The notes: generated by a model from the sequence alone, not told the origin. Shown: positions 1-9,467, counted from the first letter of the stretch. The stretch is DNA of 10,038 nt from JBFISM01 sp041608535 (GCA_041608535.1 JBFISM010000133.1:1-10038), one strand, 5' to 3'. A program made the numbers and translations.

Positions 1-356
1 GGCGGCGGCGGTTGTCCCACACCGGGCTGCGGCGGTAGCCGGGAGCTGGGCGCCCGGCTTTGTTCCAGCGTTCGTGCAGCGCGGAGCCAGCGACCCATGA
101 ATACAGCCGGGAGTTGGGCCGCCCCGCCTTCTTTCAGGGTTCGTGCGAGGCGGAGCCAGCGACCCATTGATACTGCGGAGCCAGCGACCCATGTGTGTAC
201 GTGCGCCGCTTTCGCTCGGCCCCTGCGGGGCCGGCGGTTGTCCCATCGTGAGGCAGGGCGGTAGCCGGGAGCTGGGCCGCCCGGCTTTGTTCCAGCGTTC
301 GTGCAGCGCGGAGCCAGCGACCCATGAATACTGCGGAGCCAGCGACCCATTGATAC
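1..356. repeat. Mosaic direct-repeat block upstream of secA
   Basis: This gene-free stretch is built from copies of one unit. An 18-base core, GCGGAGCCAGCGACCCAT, occurs five times, starting at 81, 150, 175, 308 and 333, and is usually followed by GAATAC or TGATAC. Cores at 150/175 and 308/333 are exactly 25 bases apart, making short tandem pairs. A longer unit of about 73 bases ending in the core is present at 32-104 and again at 258-331; the two copies differ by one inserted C. A third, diverged partial copy spans about 105-173. Each long unit has a GC-rich palindromic segment, for example AGCCGGG at 37-43 pairing with CCCGGCT at 53-59. The short reading frames crossing the block simply translate the repeats. 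I do not recognise the family; REP-like or other interspersed intergenic repeats are the best comparison. The block may continue left of the window. Confidence 0.85.
206..237. repeat. GC-rich hairpin inside the repeat block
   Basis: CGGCCCC at 217-223 and GGGGCCG at 227-233 form a perfect 7-bp stem around the triplet TGC. An outer 4-bp stem (206-209 with 234-237) encloses it, with a 7-base bulge on the 5' side. It lies between the two long repeat copies and may mark the boundary of a repeat unit. A terminator role is unlikely because no T-run follows. Confidence 0.55.
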
Positions 357-381
357 TGTTCCCGCTAGCCCGCCGGGTTCC

Positions 382-387
382 TATCAT
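382..387 (+). promoter_or_regulatory. Possible secA -10 hexamer (TATCAT)
   Basis: TATCAT matches the actinobacterial TANNNT pattern and ends nine bases before the secA ATG. Transcription would start at or within a few bases of the start codon, giving a leaderless or nearly leaderless mRNA. This fits the absence of any Shine-Dalgarno sequence in 385-396. No convincing -35 hexamer is seen at 16-18 bases upstream. The call rests on position and sequence pattern only. Confidence 0.3.
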
Positions 388-396
388 TGCGGCTAG

Positions 397-3045
<2,649 letters not shown>

Positions 3046-3048
3046 TTG

Positions 3049-4159
3049 ATGAACGATTTCGATCCACGCGCGATGCTCAAGGAGTTGCGAATGCGGCTCG
3101 ACGACGCCAGGAGGTTCCTTTGACGTCGAAGGAAAACGTCGCGAGCTGGAGACGCTGAGAGAAGCGGCTGCCGCCCCCGATCTGTGGGACGACCAGGTAC
3201 GGGCGCTCGAGGTCACCAGAAAACTGGCCCGCTACGAAGCCACCATCGGTCGCATCGAGTCGCTGGAATCGCAACTCGACGACGCCGACGTCTTGTTGGA
3301 ACTGGCCACCGAAGAAGGCGACAAGGATGCGCTGACCGAAGTCACCGAGGAGCTGGCAGCGGCGGAGTCGTCGCTGACTGCACTCGAGAGGGAAACGCTC
3401 TTTTTCGGCGAGTACGACGACCGGCCCGCCATCGTGTCCATCAACGCCGGTGCCGGTGGTGTCGACGCGCACGACTGGGCGGAGATCATGCTGCGTATGT
3501 ACGTTCGCTATCTGGAGCGCTCGAATCTCGCATTCGAGGTGCTGGAGACCGCATACGGTGAGGAAGCCGGGATCAAGTCGGCCACGCTGCTCGTCACGGG
3601 CGATCACGCCTACGGCATGTTCGAGGGCGAGCGTGGTGTGCACCGCCTCGTCCGCATCAGCCCCTTCGATTCGGCGGCCCGCCGCCACACCTCGTTCGCC
3701 GGTGTCGACGTCGTGCCCGAAGTCGAGATCGACGACGTCGAGATCAAGGACGAGGATCTGCGCATCGACACGTATCGGTCGCAAGGTGCCGGTGGGCAGC
3801 ATGTCAACACGTCGGATTCGGCGGTCCGCATCACGCACATCCCCACGGGGATCGTCGTGGCCTGCCAGAACGAACGGTCGCAACTCCAGAACAAGAACCG
3901 GGCCATGCAGATCCTGGCATCGCGGCTCGCCGAGCACGCCAGACAGCAACAGCGTGCAGAGCTCGATGCCATTCGTGGCGAGCAAACCGAAGCAGGGTGG
4001 GGCCGGCAGATCCGGTCCTACGTGATGCAGCCGTATCAGATGGTCAAGGATCTGCGCACCGACCTCGAAGTCGGCAACATCCAGGGGGTGCTCGACGGCG
4101 ACATCGAGCCGTTCATGGATGCGTACCTGCAGTGGCGACGGGAATCGATCGAGAAGTAG
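3049..4159 (+). CDS. prfB: Peptide chain release factor 2, made by programmed +1 frameshift
   Basis: RF2 recognises UGA and UAA in the ribosomal A site and triggers peptide release. The first frame starts at ATG 3049 and gives 24 codons ending CTT (3118-3120), then in-frame TGA at 3121-3123. Skipping T3121 and resuming at GAC 3122 gives a continuous product of about 369 residues, close to the usual RF2 length of about 365. The junction reads RRFL-DVEGKRREL, which matches the RF2 family across the shift. The codon-recognition tripeptide SPF is at 204-206 and the catalytic GGQ at 248-250, near their E. coli positions. No start-proximal Shine-Dalgarno is visible; the gene follows the secA stop by three bases, so coupled re-initiation is likely. 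RF1 is excluded by SPF in place of its PxT anticodon motif. A gene caller that ignores the shift would truncate this gene or call it broken. Confidence 0.96.
3109..3124 (+). promoter_or_regulatory. prfB: prfB autoregulatory +1 frameshift site
   Basis: The site reads AGGAGG (3109-3114), TTC, CTT, TGA, C. The internal Shine-Dalgarno-like hexamer lies three bases before the slippery CTT, as in the E. coli site AGGGGG-TAT-CTT-TGA-C. When RF2 is scarce, the ribosome pauses at UGA. Tension from 16S rRNA pairing with AGGAGG then promotes slippage of the P-site tRNA from CUU to UUU, giving full-length RF2. When RF2 is abundant, UGA terminates a 24-residue peptide. The elements are seen directly; the mechanism is that known for the family. 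Confidence 0.95.
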
Positions 4160-4188
4160 CCGCAGCGTCCTGTGGGTAATCAACGAGG

Positions 4189-4194
4189 TACCCT
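4189..4194 (+). promoter_or_regulatory. Possible ftsE -10 hexamer (TACCCT) in the prfB-ftsE gap
   Basis: The 145-base gap 4160-4304 is the only sizeable space in the + strand gene run, so it is the likely site of an ftsE promoter. GTACCCTGG around 4188-4196 contains TACCCT, which fits TANNNT and resembles TTACCCTGG before ssrA. A transcript from here would have a leader of roughly 100 bases. No good -35 is seen. TAGCAT near 4206-4211 is an alternative. I see no strong terminator for prfB in this gap. Confidence 0.3.
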
Positions 4195-4215
4195 GGCAGC
4201 GTCGCTAGCATCCCC

Positions 4216-4308
4216 ATGCGGCGGAGGATGAGTGTTGAGCAGGGGCTCCTCGGGAGCACGCACTTGGGCCGCCTCGCGCTGAGGGCTGCCTCCAGAGGTC
4301 ATGGATGA
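4216..4308 (+). other. Possible short leader ORF overlapping the ftsE start
   Basis: ATG 4216 opens a 30-codon frame starting MRRRMSVEQG. Its TGA stop (4306-4308) overlaps the ftsE ATG (4305-4307) as ATGA, the classic geometry for coupled re-initiation. The peptide resembles nothing I know. A second possible mini-ORF starts at GTG 4232 after GGAGG (4223-4227). GGAGG here could also pair with CCTCC at 4289-4293, just before the ftsE ribosome site. In GC-rich DNA such frames arise by chance, so this is only a candidate. Confidence 0.2.
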
Positions 4309-5207
4309 TCCGTCTCCAAAACGTCACAAAGGTCTATGACGGCGGCGTCGTCGCCGTCCAAGACATCGGTCTCGAGATCAACAAGGGCGAGTTCGTCTTC
4401 CTGGTGGGGCCTTCGGGCTCGGGCAAATCGACGCTCATCCGATTGATGATGCGCGAGGAGCGGCCCACCGAGGGGGACATCTGGGTGGCCGGCAAACATG
4501 CCTCCAAGCTCGCCAACTGGAAGATCCCACATCTCCGTCGTTCCATCGGCACCGTCTTCCAGGACTTCAAGCTGCTTCCCAACAAAACGGTCTACGAGAA
4601 CGTCGCGTTTGCACTGGAGGTCACCGGGCGGCCGCGGAGCGTCGTGAAGACCCAGGTGCCGCAGGTTCTCAAGCTCGTGGGCCTGTCGGCCAACGCAGCA
4701 CGCTATCCCCGGCAGCTCTCGGGTGGGGAGCAGCAGCGAGTGTCCATCGCTCGAGCCTTCGTCAACCGCCCGCTCATCCTTCTCGCCGACGAGCCCACCG
4801 GAAACCTCGATCCGGCGACCTCGGTTGGCATCATGCGAATCCTCGATCGGATCAACAAGACCGGTACCACCGTGGTCATGGCAACCCACGACCACGCGAT
4901 CGTCGACGCCATGCGCCGTCGTGTGGTCCAGTTGGACCGGGGCAATCTGGTGCGGGACCAGCGCGGTGGTGTCTACGAACGGCGTGCTGAACCTCCGATC
5001 GCCACGGGAGCGGCGGAGGCGATGGAGGACGACCGCCCTGAACCGGGATATGCCCCTCCCGTCTCGGCCCCTCTTCCTGGTAGCCACCACGATGATCACT
5101 CGACTGCCGCCATGGAGGCGGCGGAGAGCCCCGAGGTGGAGGAGACGCCAACCGAGCTGTTCCAGGCCTACGTGGAGGACCATCCCGCCGAGGGAGATCG
5201 GACGTGA
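4305..5207 (+). CDS. ftsE: Cell-division ABC ATPase FtsE
   Basis: FtsE is the cytoplasmic ATPase of the FtsEX complex, which uses ATP hydrolysis to switch on peptidoglycan hydrolases at the division site rather than to move a substrate. All ABC motifs are intact: Walker A GPSGSGKST (35-43, K41), Q-loop Q86 in VFQDF, signature LSGGEQQR (138-145), Walker B ILLADE with E163, D-loop GNLD, and H-loop H195 in ATHD. The start at ATG 4305 follows AGAGG (4294-4298) by six bases. The ATPase domain ends near residue 224, about the length of a complete typical FtsE. Some 75 further residues are rich in Pro, Ala, Glu and Asp, with an HHDDH patch, and look disordered. The stop overlaps the ftsX start as GTGA, indicating coupled, matched synthesis. 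Another ABC ATPase role is unlikely given the FtsX partner. Confidence 0.97.
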   Translation: MIRLQNVTKVYDGGVVAVQDIGLEINKGEFVFLVGPSGSGKSTLIRLMMREERPTEGDIWVAGKHASKLANWKIPHLRRSIGTVFQDFKLLPNKTVYENVAFALEVTGRPRSVVKTQVPQVLKLVGLSANAARYPRQLSGGEQQRVSIARAFVNRPLILLADEPTGNLDPATSVGIMRILDRINKTGTTVVMATHDHAIVDAMRRRVVQLDRGNLVRDQRGGVYERRAEPPIATGAAEAMEDDRPEPGYAPPVSAPLPGSHHDDHSTAAMEAAESPEVEETPTELFQAYVEDHPAEGDRT

Positions 5208-6085
5208 GCTTCCAGTATGTGCTCACGGAGGCGTTCAACAACATTCGCCGCAATGCGCTCGTCGTGCTCGGAGCCATCCTGGCCGTCTTCATCTCGCTGC
5301 TCCTGATGTTCTCCACCCTGGTGTTCGGTGAGATCGCCAGGGTCAACACGCTGCAGTGGTCGGAGGACGTGCGTGTCATCGCTTTCTTGCGCGACCAGTT
5401 CCGCGATACGGAATCGCTCATGGACACCGTACGCAGCTGGGCCGAGGTCGAGGAGGTCTTCTTCGTCTCCAAATCGCAGGCAGTCGAGGAGGCGAGGATC
5501 CTCCTCGCTTCGGACGAGGCGGCGCTGCGGGTGATCGAAGAGACCCCAACGATCCTCCCGGCATCGATCCGGGTGCGCCCCGTCGATCTCGACGAGTACG
5601 ACCTCATCGTCCAGCGACTTCAAGCTTCGCCCGGTGTGTCCGACATCGTGACTGCAGGACCGCAGGTGGATGCGCTCGCCAGCCTGCGCGACGGCCTGCG
5701 TGTCGTCTTCTGGATCCTCTCCGTCGCTCTGGGGATCGCTGCAATAGCGCTGATTGCGAACACGATCCACATGGCCATCTATGCGCGCCGTGAAGAGATC
5801 GAGATCATGCGGCTCGTCGGCGCCTCCAACTGGTTCGTGCGAATTCCGTTCTTCCTCGAGGGCATGCTCGAAGGTCTCTTCGGCGCTGCCCTCGCCGTCG
5901 GTGTCGGTGTCGGGGTGTATCGATTGGCGCTGGATCGACTCACCGAGCTACCCGACTTCGTTGTCATCACGATCGGCAACGACTTCCTTGTCCGTTGGGG
6001 CGTGCTCACCCTGGCGTTCGGCGTGCTGGTCGGCGCTCTCGGCTCGAGCCTCAGTTTGGCGGTGCACCGGTACCTCAGGACGTGA
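5204..6085 (+). CDS. ftsX: Cell-division membrane protein FtsX
   Basis: FtsX is the membrane half of FtsEX; its extracytoplasmic loop touches a cell-wall hydrolase and relays FtsE ATPase movements. The 293-residue protein has the four-helix plan: TM1 about 18-41, a large outer domain about 43-165, TM2 about 166-186, TM3 about 214-238 and TM4 about 262-285. The family stretch ARREEIEIMRLVGASNWFVR (194-213) lies in the cytoplasmic loop between TM2 and TM3. The GTG start at 5204 overlaps the ftsE TGA by four bases and is preceded by AGGGAG (5191-5196) with a seven-base spacer. The 3' end overlaps the M23 gene, again by GTGA, so ATPase, transducer and probable hydrolase are translated as a chain. 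Length and topology are normal for the family. Confidence 0.97.
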   Translation: MSFQYVLTEAFNNIRRNALVVLGAILAVFISLLLMFSTLVFGEIARVNTLQWSEDVRVIAFLRDQFRDTESLMDTVRSWAEVEEVFFVSKSQAVEEARILLASDEAALRVIEETPTILPASIRVRPVDLDEYDLIVQRLQASPGVSDIVTAGPQVDALASLRDGLRVVFWILSVALGIAAIALIANTIHMAIYARREEIEIMRLVGASNWFVRIPFFLEGMLEGLFGAALAVGVGVGVYRLALDRLTELPDFVVITIGNDFLVRWGVLTLAFGVLVGALGSSLSLAVHRYLRT

Positions 6086-7317
6086 GGCGCCGTACGCCGC
6101 GGCGGCGGCTTCATGTGTTCGCCCTCGCACTCGCACTGGTGCTCACCGGCTCTGTCCCGGTGCTGGCGTCCGATCATCTCGAGACGGAGCTGGCAGAAGT
6201 GCAAGCCGAGATGGATCGGATCGCCGCTGCCGCTGAGGCCGCTTCGGCGAACCGATCTCACGTGCTCGGCGACATCTCGGCAACGGAAGCCACCATGTCC
6301 GGCCTCCTCGCCGATCTCGGCCGGACGCGGATCGAGTTGGGGATCGTGCAAGACGATCTCGCCAGCCAGCGTGCCGTGCTCGATGCCATCCAGATCGAGC
6401 TGCGTGATCTGTATCTGCAACTGAGCAACACCCGCGCTGAATTGGGAGATTCGAGGCACGAGGCCAATGTCTGGGCCGTTGGGCTCTACAAGGCGGCGGG
6501 ATCCAGAGAAACCGGGATGGCGCTGGCTGCGGAGGATCTGTCTGCTGTCTCCATCGGGCTGGCCTACCTCGATCGGATCTCGGAGACCACCGATCGAGCG
6601 ATCCTCGAGCTGGAGGCATTGCAGCAGCTCGAGGAACGCCAACGGGAGCGGATCGAGGCCAGGGAGGCCGCAGCGGAGGACGAGATCGTGCGTCTCGGGG
6701 AAATCGAGGACGAGCTCGCAGCTGTGGAGGCCAAACTCGCCGAGCGCCAGGCTGCGGTCGAGGCGGAGCTGGGTAGGCAGCGGTCGATGCTGCGGTCGAT
6801 CGAGGACGAGATCGCCCATTTCGACACCGAGCTGGATGCGCTGGAGGCAGAGCAGGGTCGCATTCGGCAGGCAATCGCCGATGCCGCCGCCAAGAACGAC
6901 ACCGCTGCAGGAGACGGCGGTGGCGGTGGCTCGTCCGGTCCATTCGTCCGCCCCGTTCCGGGTCCGATCACCTCGCCGTTCGGCATGCGCGTGCACCCGA
7001 TCCTGGGGTACGCCAGGATGCACACCGGACTCGACTTCTCCGCTCCGTACGGCCAGGGGATCGTCGCCTCGTCATCGGGAACCGTCATCATGGCGACCTA
7101 CTTCGGTGGGTACGGCAACACCGTCGTGATCGATCACGGCGGGGGAGTCGCCACGCTGTATGCGCACCAATCCAGCTTTGCCGTGTCGTCTGGGCAGGCC
7201 GTCTCCGCCGGCGACGTGGTCGGGTACGTCGGCTCGACTGGACTGTCGACCGGTGCACATCTCCACTTCGAGATCCGTATCAATGGCAATCCCGTCGATC
7301 CGGTGCCGTATCTGTGA
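6082..7317 (+). CDS. Secreted coiled-coil M23 (LytM) peptidoglycan endopeptidase
   Basis: This is a predicted zinc endopeptidase that cuts peptide bridges in the cell wall. With GTG 6082 as start the protein has 411 residues. It has a Sec signal peptide (basic MRRRTPRRR, hydrophobic core about 10-25, cleavage after VLA29), a long charged coiled coil about 32-272, a Gly/Ser-rich linker about 277-286, and a C-terminal M23 domain. Metal-site residues are present: H314 and D318 in HTGLD, and H393-x-H395 in HLHFE. It should therefore be active, unlike EnvC, whose LytM domain lacks key residues. An in-frame ATG at 5995 would lie inside ftsX and hide the signal peptide, so GTG 6082, overlapping the ftsX stop as GTGA, is preferred. 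Its position strongly suggests that FtsEX activates it, as for EnvC, PcsB, CwlO or RipC elsewhere. Substrate and division role are inferred. Confidence 0.92.
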   Translation: MRRRTPRRRLHVFALALALVLTGSVPVLASDHLETELAEVQAEMDRIAAAAEAASANRSHVLGDISATEATMSGLLADLGRTRIELGIVQDDLASQRAVLDAIQIELRDLYLQLSNTRAELGDSRHEANVWAVGLYKAAGSRETGMALAAEDLSAVSIGLAYLDRISETTDRAILELEALQQLEERQRERIEAREAAAEDEIVRLGEIEDELAAVEAKLAERQAAVEAELGRQRSMLRSIEDEIAHFDTELDALEAEQGRIRQAIADAAAKNDTAAGDGGGGGSSGPFVRPVPGPITSPFGMRVHPILGYARMHTGLDFSAPYGQGIVASSSGTVIMATYFGGYGNTVVIDHGGGVATLYAHQSSFAVSSGQAVSAGDVVGYVGSTGLSTGAHLHFEIRINGNPVDPVPYL

Positions 7318-7341
7318 ACAGGTCTGTACGCTTCTCGCTCT

Positions 7342-7349
7342 GGAGGTGA
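7342..7349 (+). promoter_or_regulatory. smpB: Strong Shine-Dalgarno of smpB
   Basis: GGAGGTGA is a long match to the anti-Shine-Dalgarno end of 16S rRNA and lies four bases before ATG 7354. It is the best ribosome site in the window and fixes the smpB start. Most neighbouring genes rely on overlaps or weak sites, so SmpB synthesis may be partly independent of upstream translation. Confidence 0.8.
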
Positions 7350-7353
7350 CCCG

Positions 7354-7827
7354 ATGGCCCGTTCCGGTGCGAAAGAGGGGCGCAAGGTGGTGGCGACCAA
7401 TCGCCGCGCCAGACACGATTACGAGATCTTGGAGACCTTCGAGTGCGGGATCGTGCTCACCGGCTCCGAGGTGAAGAGCTTGCGTGCGGCGCAGGTGCAG
7501 CTCAAGGACGGCTATGCGGAGATTCGCGGCAGCGAGCTGTGGCTGACATCCGTGCACATCGCCCCGTACTCGTTCTCCCGCAACGGCGGTCACGAGCCGG
7601 AGCGACCCCGCAAGCTCCTTCTCCACAAGCGGGAGTTGCAGCGGTTGATCGGCAAGGTGCAAGAGGCCGGCCTCACGCTCATCCCACTCAGTGTCTATTT
7701 CACCCACGGCCTCGCGAAGGTGGAGTTGGGTCTGGCCCGAGGACGCAGTCGCATCGACAAGAGACACTCGATCAAAGAGCGGGAGATGCGGCGGGAGATG
7801 GAGCGCAGCACCGGTCGCCGGCAGTGA
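7354..7827 (+). CDS. smpB: tmRNA-binding protein SmpB
   Basis: SmpB binds the tRNA-like domain of tmRNA, stands in for the missing anticodon stem, and brings alanyl-tmRNA into stalled ribosomes for trans-translation. The product has 157 residues, the usual length. The N-terminal part carries the family pattern with N16 after VVAT and the GSEVKSLR motif at 37-44 of the OB-fold barrel. The C-terminal tail holds DKRHSIKERE (135-144) and a basic end, the segment that enters the mRNA channel. It follows the M23 gene by 36 bases and probably shares its transcript; TACGCT at 7327-7332 is a weak extra -10 candidate. It ends three bases from the convergent permease gene. Its partner ssrA lies about 1.7 kb downstream. 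Confidence 0.98.
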   Translation: MARSGAKEGRKVVATNRRARHDYEILETFECGIVLTGSEVKSLRAAQVQLKDGYAEIRGSELWLTSVHIAPYSFSRNGGHEPERPRKLLLHKRELQRLIGKVQEAGLTLIPLSVYFTHGLAKVELGLARGRSRIDKRHSIKEREMRREMERSTGRRQ

Positions 7828-7830
7828 CTT

Positions 7831-9384
7831 TCAGTCGGCTGCGGGGTGATGCGGCATGTAGCCGCCTAGATCGTCGCCCCACGACCGCTCCAGCGTTCCG
7901 GCAGCATGTCGCGGAACGTTGGTGACGCCGACGGACAGCCCCGCCTCTTCGGCGTCCCGGAGGAAGCCGAGCAGGGCCATGGCTCCCGTGTAATCGATTC
8001 TCCCCAGCTGACGCAGGTCGACGAGCACGGTGTCGATGTCACGATGGGCGGCGACTTCGTCCTCCAAGGTCTCGTTGAGCCGGACCGCCGAGCCGAAGAA
8101 CAACACACCCGACGGACGCAGGATGAGGGTCGTTCCCTGTCTGACCGCATCGACCCGGATCCGTCTCTCCCGGCGGAGGTGAACGAGTACCGACAGACCC
8201 ACGCCGATCACCACCCCGATGTCGATGCGAGGTGAGAGTGCCAGCGTGGAGAGCAGGGTGCCCCACGCCACCACGGACTGCCCCCAGCTCTGGGAGATCA
8301 GGCGGATCAGGCCGCGGATGTCGAAGAGGTTGACGACCGCCGCGATCACCACACCGGCGAGAACGGCTCGGGGCAGCTCCGCAAGCACCCCCGCGAAGGG
8401 CAGAAAGGCGAGCACGGCGATACCGGCGACCGCTCCGGTCCAGCGGGTGCGCCCGCCGGAGAGCCGGGCCAGGCTGCTCCTCGAGAACGAACCACCAACG
8501 GGCAGACCGCACGCCACCCCGGCAGCGAGGTTGGCGGCCCCCTGAGAGATGAGCTCGCGGTCCGGGTTCCACCGCTCTCGATCCTTGATGGCGAAGTTGC
8601 GCGAGATGGCGATGGCGTCGGCGAAACCGATCATCGCGATGACCAGACCGGGAACGAGCAGCGCGGGAGTGCTGCTCCAGGGGATGTCGAGCGAGAATGG
8701 AGGAAACCCGGCAGGGACGTCACCGATCAGCAGCTTGTCGAAGTCGGAGACGGCCGTGAGGACGAGCCCGCCCACCACGGCGAGCAGCACCGCAGGGAAG
8801 CGTGGGCCGACTCGCTGACCAAGATGCACGACGGCCACCGTGGCGGCGGTGACCACGACGCTGGGGGTGTGCCAGGCGTCCGGCTGGGTGAGCGCGTCGA
8901 TGCCGGCCACGATCGGGTTGGTTGCAGAGGGCGTGAGCCCGAACGCGGTGGGGAGCTGGCTGGCGACGATGAGGATCGCTGCCGATGTCGTGAAGCCCAT
9001 GAGCACGGGTTGCGACATGAAGTACGCAAGATCGCCGAGACCAGCCAGACCGAGCACGAGACGGACGGCGCCGACCAGCAGCGCCAGCAACACCACGAGA
9101 CGGATGTACTCCTCCGATCCGATCATGGCCAGCGGGGCCACAGCACCGAAGGTGAGCAGTCCGGTCAAGGCAACCGGGCCGGTCTGCAGATAGCGCGACG
9201 ACGCGAACACGGCGGCGACGATGGGCGGAAGCGTGGCTGCGTAGAGCCCGACATACCCGGGAACACCGGCCAGCTCGGCGTAGGCGAGGGCCTGCGGCAC
9301 GAGCACCAGGGCAACACTGATGCCGGCAATCAAGTCGGCTCTGCCGGGCGCCGATGTCTGCGGAGGGAGCGTCGTTCGGCTCAC
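7831..9384 (-). CDS. SulP-family anion permease with STAS domain
   Basis: This 517-residue inner-membrane protein belongs to the SLC26/SulP family, whose members carry sulfate, bicarbonate or other anions, often with Na+ or H+. The N-terminal membrane domain begins with the family hallmark VPQALAYAELAGVPGYVGLYA, followed by many hydrophobic helices. The conserved loop with ELISQGAANLAAGVACGLPV and GGSFSRSSL is present. A cytoplasmic STAS domain occupies roughly 410-510 and includes IDYTGAMALLGFL, the usual STAS helix start. The start codon is GTG (9384-9382); no clear Shine-Dalgarno precedes it, so the exact start is less certain. The gene is convergent with smpB and divergent from ssrA, so it is its own transcription unit. 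The substrate cannot be read from sequence; sulfate or bicarbonate are the usual options. No carbonic anhydrase or sulfate-assimilation gene is adjacent. Confidence 0.93.
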   Translation of the reverse strand: MSRTTLPPQTSAPGRADLIAGISVALVLVPQALAYAELAGVPGYVGLYAATLPPIVAAVFASSRYLQTGPVALTGLLTFGAVAPLAMIGSEEYIRLVVLLALLVGAVRLVLGLAGLGDLAYFMSQPVLMGFTTSAAILIVASQLPTAFGLTPSATNPIVAGIDALTQPDAWHTPSVVVTAATVAVVHLGQRVGPRFPAVLLAVVGGLVLTAVSDFDKLLIGDVPAGFPPFSLDIPWSSTPALLVPGLVIAMIGFADAIAISRNFAIKDRERWNPDRELISQGAANLAAGVACGLPVGGSFSRSSLARLSGGRTRWTGAVAGIAVLAFLPFAGVLAELPRAVLAGVVIAAVVNLFDIRGLIRLISQSWGQSVVAWGTLLSTLALSPRIDIGVVIGVGLSVLVHLRRERRIRVDAVRQGTTLILRPSGVLFFGSAVRLNETLEDEVAAHRDIDTVLVDLRQLGRIDYTGAMALLGFLRDAEEAGLSVGVTNVPRHAAGTLERSWGDDLGGYMPHHPAAD

Positions 9385-9434
9385 AGAGACGGCAACATCA
9401 CTTCGACGGCGATCGTGGGGGTCGGCACCCGCTC

Positions 9435-9464
9435 ACCGTATCCGGCGGGATGCGGCTACGCCAA
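9435..9464 (-). promoter_or_regulatory. Possible promoter of the SulP permease gene
   Basis: Read on the - strand, TTGGCG (9464-9459) and TACGGT (9440-9435) are separated by 18 bases. They resemble the TTGACA (4 of 6) and TANNNT elements. The implied leader is about 45 bases. It is the best pair I see in the 140-base divergent region, but this rests on sequence alone. Confidence 0.35.
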
Positions 9465-9467
9465 TCA

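Noticed and set aside
1..356. CRISPR array
   Set aside because: Core spacings of 69, 25, 133 and 25 bases are irregular, long copies share the supposed spacers, and no cas gene is nearby.
3121..3123. prfB as a pseudogene because of the early TGA
   Set aside because: The full programmed frameshift element surrounds the stop and the downstream frame is intact with SPF and GGQ.
3077..4183. A 368-codon open frame on the - strand opposite prfB
   Set aside because: It lies antisense to a clear RF2 gene, resembles no family I know, and long antisense frames are expected in GC-rich coding DNA.
5779..7023. A 414-codon - strand frame opposite ftsX and the M23 gene
   Set aside because: It crosses two well-supported genes on the other strand and its composition looks like a codon shadow.
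7851..7865. GCGGC/GCCGC hairpin at the smpB-SulP junction as a bidirectional terminator
   Set aside because: The stem is only 5 bp, lies within the permease coding sequence and has no T-run on either side.
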